5,175 nucleotides of DNA from Acidimicrobiia bacterium (GTDB lineage: Bacteria > Actinomycetota > Acidimicrobiia > IMCC26256 > BP-133). The notes under the pieces are model-generated. The model was not told the origin of the DNA. It searched no databases and saw nothing but the letters and a program-made list of their open reading frames with translations. Position numbers and translations under genes: made by a program. The DNA lies in contig JAICYE010000207.1 in NCBI GenBank assembly GCA_025934385.1, forward strand, positions 1 through 5,175. The letters are read 5' to 3'. Shown here piece after piece: positions 1-5,175 of the stretch; position 1 is the first letter of the stretch; each line of letters opens with the position of its first letter.

Positions 1-678
1 GAGGTCCCGTTCTCGGCCCGCCGCGCGAGGCTGGAGTCGATCTTCGGCGGCGCGGGGCACGCGGTGCGGCTGACGCCGGTCACCACGTCCGAGGAGCGGG
101 CCGCCGAGTGGTTCGACGCCTTCGAGGGCGCCGGGCTCGACGGCGTCGTGGCCAAGCCCGAGCAGCTCCCCTACCGGGAGGGCGAGCGGGTGATGCTGAA
201 GGTCAAGCACGAGCGGACGGCCGACTGCGTGGTGGCCGGGTTCCGCTGGCACAAGAGCGGCGGGGTGATCGGGTCGCTGCTGCTCGGGCTGTACGACGAC
301 GCCGGCACGCTGCACCACGTCGGGGTGACGGCGTCGTTCCCGATGGCGCAGCGCAAGGCGCTGGTGGAGACGCTGGCGCCCTACCGGGGACACGCCCTGG
401 AGAACCATCCCTGGCGGGAGTGGGCGTCGGCCATGGCTGAGGCGGGCGGGCGGATGCCGGGTGCCCAGAGCCGCTGGAACGCCGGCAAGGACCAGTCCTG
501 GGAGCCGGTCCGGCCCGAACTGGTCGTCGAGGTCCGCTACGACCACCTGCAGGGCGACCGCTTCCGGCACGGCACGACCTTCGTCCGCTTCCGGGACGAC
601 CGGATGCCGGAGTCCTGCACCTACGCCCAGCTCGACGAGGCCGCTCCCGCCGAACTGGCCCAGATCTTCGGGAACTGA
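1..678 (+). CDS. ligC: ATP-dependent DNA ligase, LigC-like, C-terminal part (5' end outside window)
   Basis: This is the C-terminal 225 residues of an ATP-dependent DNA ligase, which seals nicks in duplex DNA through an enzyme-AMP intermediate. The frame is open from base 1, so the gene begins upstream; the GTG at 64 is internal. Visible nucleotidyltransferase motifs are GLDGVVAKP (motif IV, Lys about fragment residue 52) and MLKVKH (motif V, residues 66-70). The rest is an OB-fold domain ending in RHGTTFVRFRDDR (about 189-201), which matches the motif VI region. Motif I, with the adenylated lysine, and motif III lie outside the window. The pattern RWNAGKDQSWEPVRPELVVE resembles stand-alone actinobacterial LigC ligases of roughly 350 residues, so about 130 residues are probably missing. 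No LigD polymerase or nuclease domain follows, although one upstream cannot be excluded. LigC in mycobacteria is linked to repair rather than replication. The ligase family is secure; the LigC subtype is inferred. Confidence 0.9.
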   Translation, partial: EVPFSARRARLESIFGGAGHAVRLTPVTTSEERAAEWFDAFEGAGLDGVVAKPEQLPYREGERVMLKVKHERTADCVVAGFRWHKSGGVIGSLLLGLYDDAGTLHHVGVTASFPMAQRKALVETLAPYRGHALENHPWREWASAMAEAGGRMPGAQSRWNAGKDQSWEPVRPELVVEVRYDHLQGDRFRHGTTFVRFRDDRMPESCTYAQLDEAAPAELAQIFGN

Positions 679-706
679 TGGCCCATCTCCACACGGCCCA
701 TCGATT

Positions 707-730
707 GCGCAGGAGGGCGAGATCCTGCGC
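707..730 (+). terminator. Candidate terminator hairpin after the ligase gene
   Basis: GCGCAGGA (707-714) and TCCTGCGC (723-730) form a perfect 8-bp stem with an 8-base loop, starting 28 bases after the ligase stop. The sequence after it, TGTTCCC, has only a weak T content, so this is not a classical Rho-independent terminator. Actinobacteria often use hairpins without a U tract. The position fits a ligase terminator; the function is inferred. Confidence 0.5.
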
Positions 731-849
731 TGTTCCCAACCACCACCTGTCGTGTCGAAGGCCCTCCGGGGGCCCTGGCCACGACTGGTCGTGCTGCGGC
801 ATGGTACCGCCACCGGTCGCACCACCTGGTGCCGAATCTCACCGGCTGT

Positions 850-901
850 GCGCGATCCGGCCCAGCGGTTCCGCGGAACCGCCCCCAGGTGCCGATCGCG
901 C
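850..901 (-). terminator. Candidate terminator: nested inverted repeat after dapB
   Basis: The outer arms GCGCGATC (850-857) and GATCGCGC (894-901) pair over 8 bp and extend by two more pairs past a one-base bulge. Inside lies the perfect 18-bp palindrome GCGGTTCCGCGGAACCGC (865-882), which folds as a 7-bp stem with a CGCG loop. The structure begins 22 bases after the dapB stop on the minus strand. No T tract follows on either strand. It could end the pnp-peptidase-dapB transcript, and because of its symmetry it could also stop read-through from the ligase. Confidence 0.5.
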
Positions 902-923
902 TCGAGAATGTGGCGGACCTGGG

Positions 924-1727
924 TCAGAAACCCAGCAGGGTGTCGAGGCCGATGGTCAGGCCCGGCCGGTTGGCGACCTCGCGGACAGCCAGCAGGACGC
1001 CGGGCATGAAGGACGTGCGGTCGTAGGAGTCGTGGCGGATCGTGAGCGACTGGCCGGTGGTGCCCAGCAGCACCTCCTGGTGGGCGACCATCCCCCGCAG
1101 CCGCACGGAGTGGATGCGGATCCCGGCCGGGCCCTCGCCCCCGCGGACACCTTGCACCGTCGAGGTCTTCGTCGGGTCGGGGGTCCACTCGGTCGACGTC
1201 TCGGCGATGCGCTGCGCCGTCAGGAGGGCGGTGCCCGACGGTGCGTCGACCTTGTTGTCGTGGTGCAGCTCGATGATCTCGGCCGACTCGAACCAGGGGG
1301 CGGCGATGGCCGCCAGCTGCATCATGAGGACGGCGCCGATGGCGAAGTTCGGCGCCACCACGGCGTTGGCCCGTTCGCCATTGAACAGCGCGGCCAGGTC
1401 CTGGAAATCGGTGCTGGTGAGGCCGGTCGTGCCCACCACGGCGTGGACGCCGTTGAGCCCGCACCACCGCAGGTTCCCCCGGGCCGCCTCGACGTGGGTG
1501 AAGTCGACGGCCACCGATGGCTCGGCCGCCTTCACCGCCGGGCCCAGCATCGACAGGGTGAGGCCGGTCCCGGTGACGCCGAAGTCGTCGAGGGGGCGGC
1601 CCTCGTGAGGCGGGTCGACCACCGCCACCAGCTCCATGTCGGGGGCGTCGAGCACCGCCCGGCAGACTGTGGTCCCCATCCGGCCGGCGGCGCCGAGGAC
1701 GGCGACTTTGATCGTCTCTTCACCCAT
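924..1727 (-). CDS. dapB: 4-hydroxy-tetrahydrodipicolinate reductase
   Basis: DapB uses NAD(P)H to reduce 4-hydroxy-tetrahydrodipicolinate to tetrahydrodipicolinate, in the cytoplasm, on the route to meso-diaminopimelate for peptidoglycan and to lysine. The 267-residue length is normal for the family. The N-terminal Rossmann motif GAAGRMG is at residues 12-18, and DFTH (75-78) and GTTG (99-102) are the usual cofactor-side loops. The family signature ELHHDNKVDAPSGTA (153-167) carries the catalytic His155 and Lys159, equivalent to His159 and Lys163 in E. coli. The C-terminal stretch with RHDSYDRTSFMPG, then GLDTLLGF, is also typical. The ATG start is well placed for the glycine-rich motif, and its first 8 bases overlap the end of the upstream peptidase gene, which suggests translational coupling. 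It appears to be the last gene of the minus-strand unit. Assignment is firm. Confidence 0.97.
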   Translation of the reverse strand: MGEETIKVAVLGAAGRMGTTVCRAVLDAPDMELVAVVDPPHEGRPLDDFGVTGTGLTLSMLGPAVKAAEPSVAVDFTHVEAARGNLRWCGLNGVHAVVGTTGLTSTDFQDLAALFNGERANAVVAPNFAIGAVLMMQLAAIAAPWFESAEIIELHHDNKVDAPSGTALLTAQRIAETSTEWTPDPTKTSTVQGVRGGEGPAGIRIHSVRLRGMVAHQEVLLGTTGQSLTIRHDSYDRTSFMPGVLLAVREVANRPGLTIGLDTLLGF

Positions 1728-3024
1728 GGAACAAAGACCCTACCGACAGCCGGGCGGCAAGGTCGTCGGCGTCGACCGGCCCGACGGCGGCCAGCACCCG
1801 GGGCCCGGCGCCCAGCACCCGGTCGATCACGCGGGCGACGTCGTCAGGGGTGACGGCGTCGATGGCCGCCACCATCTCGTCGACGCTCTGGATCTCTCCG
1901 GTGGTCAGCTCGGAGCGGCCGATGCGCTCCATGCGGGCCGAGCTGCTCTCGAGCCCCAGGGCCATCTGCCCCTTGAAGTGGCCCTTGGCCCGTTCGAGCT
2001 CGTCGGGCGCCAGGCACCGCTCGGCGCCGAGCCGGTCGAGCTCGGCGTCGATGATCGACAGCACCTCGGGGGCCCGCTCGGGAGCGGTGCCGGCGTAGAC
2101 GGCGAAGGTGCCGGTGTCCTCCAGGGCCGAGCGGTAGGAGTAGACGGAGTAGGCCAGCCCCCGCTTCTCCCGGACCTCCTGGAACAGGCGGGACGACATG
2201 CCGCCGCCGATGACGTGGTTGAGGACGGACAGCGCCCAGCGGTCGGGATCGGAGCGCGACAGCGAGGGCATGCCGAGCACGAGGTGGGCCTGCTCCGTCG
2301 GGCGGTGCAGCACCCGCACGGCCCCGGCCGGGCGGATCTCGGCCTCCGGCCGGGGCGGCCGGTCGCCGGGCCCGCCGGTACAGCGGGCGGCGATGGCCTC
2401 GACCATCCGGTCGTGGTCGACGTTGCCGGCGGCGGCCACGACCACGTTCCCGACCCGGTAGTGCTCACCGTGGAAGCGGGCGATCTCGTCGCGGGTCATG
2501 GCCACGATGGCGCCGCGCTCGCCGAGCACCTCCCGGCCCACGGCCTCACCGGGGAACAGCGCCTCGCTGAACAGCGAGTGGACGAGCTCGTCGGGCGTGT
2601 CCTCGTGCATGCGGATCTCCTCGAGGATCACCTGCCGCTCGCAGTCGACCTCGTCGGGCCGGAAGGCCGGGGCCCACACGACGTCGGAGAGGATGTCGAG
2701 CGCCAGGTCGAGGCTCTCGTCGAGGAGCCGGACGTAGTAGGCGGTGTACTCCTTGGTGGTGAAGGCGTTCATCTCGCCGCCGACGGCCTCGACGTCCTCG
2801 GCGATCGCCTGGGCGCTGCGGGTTTCGGTCCCCTTGAACAACAGGTGCTCGAGGAAGTGGCTGGCGCCGGCCAGGGGGTCGGGCTCGTCGCGCGATCCCG
2901 TCCCGGCCCAGAACCCGACGGCCACCGATCGCAGCTCGGGCATGGCCTCGGTGACGATGCGCAGCCCGTTGTCGAGGCGCGTCCGCCGGACGCGCCCGCC
3001 CTCGCCCTCGGATTGGGCCGACAC
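1720..3024 (-). CDS. M16-family zinc peptidase (PepR/YmxG-like, insulinase/processing-peptidase type)
   Basis: This is a predicted zinc metallopeptidase of 434 residues with the two-lobed M16 layout. The inverted zinc motif HFLEH is at residues 56-60 (ligands His56 and His60, catalytic Glu59). The third ligand is probably Glu136 in VILEEIRMHED, 76 residues after His60, the expected spacing. The C-terminal lobe has the conserved GGGMSSRLFQEVREKRGLAY block (273-292), whose counterpart helps bind substrate in relatives. There is no signal peptide or membrane segment, so it is probably cytoplasmic. The GTG at 3022-3024 is chosen because it is the first start codon after the pnp stop and gives the usual family length (about 420-440). 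The frame stays open to an ATG at 3273, but that would add 83 low-complexity residues antiparallel to nothing known and overlapping the PNPase tail in another frame. No Shine-Dalgarno sequence precedes the GTG. Actinobacterial relatives sit beside pnp and dapB (PepR in mycobacteria); the natural substrate is not settled. Confidence 0.93.
   Translation of the reverse strand: MSAQSEGEGGRVRRTRLDNGLRIVTEAMPELRSVAVGFWAGTGSRDEPDPLAGASHFLEHLLFKGTETRSAQAIAEDVEAVGGEMNAFTTKEYTAYYVRLLDESLDLALDILSDVVWAPAFRPDEVDCERQVILEEIRMHEDTPDELVHSLFSEALFPGEAVGREVLGERGAIVAMTRDEIARFHGEHYRVGNVVVAAAGNVDHDRMVEAIAARCTGGPGDRPPRPEAEIRPAGAVRVLHRPTEQAHLVLGMPSLSRSDPDRWALSVLNHVIGGGMSSRLFQEVREKRGLAYSVYSYRSALEDTGTFAVYAGTAPERAPEVLSIIDAELDRLGAERCLAPDELERAKGHFKGQMALGLESSSARMERIGRSELTTGEIQSVDEMVAAIDAVTPDDVARVIDRVLGAGPRVLAAVGPVDADDLAARLSVGSLFHG
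1738..1741 (-). promoter_or_regulatory. dapB: Possible weak ribosome binding site for dapB
   Basis: On the minus strand AGGG ends 10 bases before the dapB ATG, inside the last codons of the peptidase gene. It is short and the spacing is slightly long. Coupling to peptidase translation through the 8-base overlap may matter more. Confidence 0.35.
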
Positions 3025-3030
3025 CGGTTC

Positions 3031-3044
3031 GGCGGCGCGCCGCC
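3031..3044 (-). repeat. Perfect 14-bp palindrome in the pnp-peptidase junction
   Basis: GGCGGCGCGCCGCC is identical to its reverse complement and can fold as a 5-bp stem with a CGCG loop. It overlaps the last base of the pnp stop codon and ends 6 bases before the proposed peptidase GTG, so it occupies the place of a ribosome binding site. In DNA this GC-rich a short palindrome can arise by chance. Confidence 0.5.
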
Positions 3045-5175
3045 TAGCGGCGGCCGCGTCCGCCGCCGGGGCGCCGGCCGCGGTCACGGTCGCGCCCGCC
3101 CCGGTCGCGGTCCCGGTCCCCGCCCTCGCGGGACCGGCCACCTCCGCCGCCGCCGGAGACCTCGGCGGGGCCGAGATCACCGAAGGAGTCGCGGGCGGTC
3201 TGGTCCCAGTCGGCGTCGAACGACACAACGTCGCGGTCGCCGCCTCCGGCCCGTCCGCCTCCGCCGGCCTCACCGCCGCCGCTCCCGTCCCCGGCGCCCT
3301 CGCCGCCCGTGCCGTCGAGGGGCTTCACCAGCGACAGCGACACCTTGCCCTGGGGATCGATGTCGTCGACGCGGACCTCGACCTCGGTGCCGAGTGACAG
3401 CACGTCCTCCACCCGGTCCACCCGGCGGCCGGCGCCGAGCTTGGAGATGTGGAGCAGCCCGTCGCGGCCGGGGAGGATGTTCACGAAGGCGCCGAACTTC
3501 GTGATGTTGACGACCTTCCCGCTGTAGATCCCGCCGATGTCGGCTTCCGGCGGGTTGAGGATGAGTTCGATCATCCGCTTGGCCTCGGCCACCGCTCCGC
3601 CGTCGCGGCCCCCGATGGTCACGGTGCCGACCTGGCCGTCGTCGTCGACGTTGATGTCGGCGCCCGTCTCCTGCTGGATGCCGTTGATGACCTTGCCCTT
3701 GGGGCCGATGACCTCGCCGACCCGGTCGAGCGGGATCTGGAAGCTGATGATCTTCGGCGCCGTCTCGGCCACCTCGGGCCGCGGCTCCGGGATCGCCTCG
3801 CGGAGCACCTCGAGGATCTTGAGCCGGGCCTCCTTGGCCTGGCGCAGCGCCTCGGCCAGGACGTCGGCCGGCAGCCCGTCGATCTTGGTGTCGAGCTGGA
3901 GGGCGGTCACGAACTCGGCCGTGCCGGCCACCTTGAAGTCCATGTCGCCGAAGGCGTCCTCGGCGCCGAGGATGTCGGTCAGCGTCGTGTACTTGCCCTC
4001 GGCGTAGACGAGGCCCATGGCGATGCCGGCCACCGGCGCCTTGAGGGGGACGCCGGCGTCCATCAGCGCCAGCGTCGACCCGCAGACCGACCCCATCGAG
4101 GTCGACCCGTTCGACGACAGCACATCGGAGACGACCCGCAGCGTGTAGGGGAACTCCTCCACCGACGGCACCACCGGCAGCAGCGCCCGTTCGGCCAGCG
4201 CGCCATGGCCGATCTCCCGGCGCTTCGGCGAACCCACCCGGCCCGTCTCCCCGGTGGAGAAGGGCGGGAAGTTGTAATGGTGCATGTAGCGCTTGTGCTC
4301 GTCGATCCCGATGGTGTCGAGCATCTGCTCCATGCGGGGCATGCCGAGGGTGGTCACCGACAGCACCTGGGTCTCGCCCCGCTGGAAGAGCCCGGTCCCG
4401 TGGGCCGTCTTGAGCAGCCCGACCTGGGCCGACAGCGGCCGGATGTCGGTCGTGGAGCGGCCGTCGATCCGGAAGCCCTCGTTGACGATGCGGGAGCGGA
4501 CGATCTCCTTCTGGAGCGACCGCAGCGCCCGCTTGACCGGGGTGGCCTCGAACTTGCCCGGCTCGTCGGCGGTGCCGGCCAGGGCGGCGATGGTCTCGGC
4601 GGAGACCTCGTCGATGCGGCTGTTGCGGTCCGACTTGTCGGCGATGCTGAGCGCCTCCGACAGCGGGCCGGAGGCGGCCTGCTTCACCGCCTCGTAGGTC
4701 TCCTCGTCGTAGTCCGTCTGGATCTCGTAGGGGACGGGCTCGACCGGACCCCGGTCGGCGACCCAGGCGTCGACCAGCTGCAGCTGGGCCGTGATGCTCT
4801 CGCTGATCCAGCGCTTGGCCTCCTCGAGGCCGCCGGCGATGACCTCCTCGGTGACGAGGGGCGCACCCGCCTGGTACAGCTCCCAGGCCGCCTCGGTGCC
4901 GCCGGCCTCGACCATCATCACCGCCACGTCGCCGTCGGGCAGCCGGCGGCCGGCCACGACGAGTTCGAAGGTCGAGGTGTCGCCCTCCTGGTAGGTGGGG
5001 TGCGGGATCCACACGCCGTCGCGGTGGGCGAGCCGCACCGCCCCGACCGGACCCGCGAAGGGGATGCCGGAGATCATGAGGGCCGCCGACGCCCCGTTGA
5101 TGACGAGGACGTCGTGGGGATTCTGGAGGTCGGCGCCGAGAACGGTGGCGACGATCTGCGTCTCGTTGCGGTAGC
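3044..5175 (-). CDS. pnp: Polyribonucleotide nucleotidyltransferase (PNPase), N-terminus outside window
   Basis: PNPase degrades RNA 3' to 5' by phosphorolysis and can also add nucleotides; it acts as a cytoplasmic trimer. The visible 709 residues start within the first RNase PH domain (YRNETQIVATVLGAD), so the frame continues past the right edge and about 90 residues are missing; the ATG at 5077 is internal. Domains in order are the rest of RNase PH 1 (to about 140), the helical linker (about 150-225) and RNase PH 2 (about 230-465). RNase PH 2 contains FQRGETQ, HHYNFPPFSTGETG and GSPKRREIGHG. DILGAEDAFGDMDF (401-414) holds Asp406 and Asp412, the likely counterparts of catalytic Asp486 and Asp492 in E. 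coli. The KH domain (475-545) has GPKG at 490-493, and the S1 domain (546-619) follows. A 90-residue Gly/Arg-rich tail ends the protein. It is the first visible gene of the minus-strand unit; in actinobacteria rpsO commonly precedes it, which cannot be seen here. Confidence 0.97.
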   Translation of the reverse strand, partial: YRNETQIVATVLGADLQNPHDVLVINGASAALMISGIPFAGPVGAVRLAHRDGVWIPHPTYQEGDTSTFELVVAGRRLPDGDVAVMMVEAGGTEAAWELYQAGAPLVTEEVIAGGLEEAKRWISESITAQLQLVDAWVADRGPVEPVPYEIQTDYDEETYEAVKQAASGPLSEALSIADKSDRNSRIDEVSAETIAALAGTADEPGKFEATPVKRALRSLQKEIVRSRIVNEGFRIDGRSTTDIRPLSAQVGLLKTAHGTGLFQRGETQVLSVTTLGMPRMEQMLDTIGIDEHKRYMHHYNFPPFSTGETGRVGSPKRREIGHGALAERALLPVVPSVEEFPYTLRVVSDVLSSNGSTSMGSVCGSTLALMDAGVPLKAPVAGIAMGLVYAEGKYTTLTDILGAEDAFGDMDFKVAGTAEFVTALQLDTKIDGLPADVLAEALRQAKEARLKILEVLREAIPEPRPEVAETAPKIISFQIPLDRVGEVIGPKGKVINGIQQETGADINVDDDGQVGTVTIGGRDGGAVAEAKRMIELILNPPEADIGGIYSGKVVNITKFGAFVNILPGRDGLLHISKLGAGRRVDRVEDVLSLGTEVEVRVDDIDPQGKVSLSLVKPLDGTGGEGAGDGSGGGEAGGGGRAGGGDRDVVSFDADWDQTARDSFGDLGPAEVSGGGGGGRSREGGDRDRDRGGRDRDRGRRPGGGRGRR
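3047..3316 (-). other. pnp: Disordered Gly/Arg/Asp-rich C-terminal tail of PNPase
   Basis: This segment encodes the last 90 residues of PNPase, after the S1 domain. It has three parts. A Gly/Glu-rich linker comes first, then an acidic-aromatic patch of about 20 residues (VVSFDADWDQ followed by TARDSFGDLGP), then a basic end with SGGGGGG, alternating Asp-Arg dipeptides and RRPGGGRGRR. The composition predicts disorder. RGG-like ends in other proteins often bind RNA or partner proteins; for this tail that role is inferred. Confidence 0.75.
3071..3118 (-). repeat. pnp: Imperfect Asp-Arg codon repeat in the pnp tail
   Basis: The codons read DRDRDRGGRDRDRGRR, two runs of Asp-Arg dipeptides separated by Gly-Gly-Arg and ending in basic residues. 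The DNA is built from GAC and CGN codons with third-base variation, so the peptide pattern is better kept than the nucleotide pattern. It probably arose by slippage or repeat expansion in a disordered tail. Confidence 0.65.

Larger units (their letters stand above)
679..923. other. Intergenic region between the ligase and dapB 3' ends, rich in inverted repeats
   Basis: This 245-base gap lies between two genes whose 3' ends face each other, so no promoter is required here and terminators are expected. Reading left to right I see an 8-bp direct repeat GGCCCATC (680-687 and 695-702) and an 8-bp inverted repeat (707-730). Two small hairpins follow, GGCCC/GGGCC (760-764/770-774) and CACGA/TCGTG (780-784/789-793), then a nested inverted repeat (850-901). 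The open frames crossing the gap have no ribosome binding site or recognisable protein and are treated as chance. I see no tRNA-like or riboswitch-like structure. Confidence 0.7.

Noticed and set aside
64..66. GTG as the start of the ligase
   Set aside because: The frame is open back to base 1 and the upstream residues (EVPFSARRARLESIFGG) fit the ligase family, so the gene starts before the window.
203..802. 199-codon open frame on the minus strand opposite the ligase
   Set aside because: It is Arg/Pro/Ser-rich low complexity, opposite a conserved ligase, with no ribosome binding site or family signature.
678..1853. 391-codon open frame on the plus strand across the gap and dapB
   Set aside because: It lies opposite the well-supported dapB gene, has low-complexity Gly/Arg/Ala-rich translation with no family signature, and is a usual by-product of very GC-rich coding DNA.
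3025..3273. N-terminal extension of the M16 peptidase
   Set aside because: It is Ala/Pro/Thr-rich without homology, would overlap the pnp tail by more than 220 bases, and would exceed the family's usual length. It is kept only as a low-interest finding.
1636..3504. 622-codon open frame on the plus strand opposite the peptidase and the pnp 3' end
   Set aside because: Its translation ends in long Arg/Pro/Gly-rich runs and has no recognisable domain, while the opposite strand encodes two clear protein families.
3270..5012. 580-codon open frame on the minus strand overlapping pnp in another frame
   Set aside because: The translation is Arg/Gly/Ala-rich without motifs, whereas the pnp frame shows continuous PNPase homology.
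5075..5077. ATG as the start of pnp
   Set aside because: The codons to its right up to the window edge continue PNPase homology (YRNETQIVATVLGAD and INGASAAL), so this methionine is internal.
1..5175. CRISPR array, insertion sequence, tRNA, defence system or other new system
   Set aside because: No regularly spaced repeats, transposase motifs, terminal inverted repeats, cloverleaf-like folds or unknown conserved genes are visible. The four genes are ordinary housekeeping and repair families.

Overview
The window is very GC-rich, densely coding bacterial DNA. The proteins and the minus-strand gene order (pnp, M16-family peptidase, dapB) point to an actinobacterium, a phylum where this order is familiar. 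A lineage below phylum, such as Acidimicrobiia, cannot be fixed from this sequence. All four protein genes belong to recognisable families. I found no mobile element, CRISPR array, tRNA or rRNA, and no clear sign of an undescribed system.

Layout: positions 1-678 (plus strand) hold the 3' part of an ATP-dependent DNA ligase, probably LigC type, whose 5' end lies before the window. Positions 679-923 are the gap between this gene and dapB, whose 3' ends face each other. The gap carries several inverted repeats but no credible gene; the two strongest are candidate terminators, one for each gene. Reading leftwards on the minus strand from the right edge are polynucleotide phosphorylase (3044 to beyond 5175, N-terminus missing), an M16 zinc peptidase (1720-3024) and dapB (924-1727).

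The three minus-strand genes look like one transcription unit. The peptidase probably starts at a GTG 19 bases after the pnp stop, and its stop overlaps the dapB start by 8 bases, which suggests translational coupling. The unit joins RNA turnover (PNPase), proteolysis by a PepR/YmxG-like enzyme of unsettled substrate, and the diaminopimelate/lysine branch (DapB). The ligase is transcribed independently and would act in DNA repair.

The points most worth a second look are modest: the 90-residue Gly/Arg/Asp-rich tail of PNPase with an embedded acidic-aromatic patch, a nested inverted repeat after dapB, and a perfect palindrome in the pnp-peptidase junction where a ribosome binding site would normally be.
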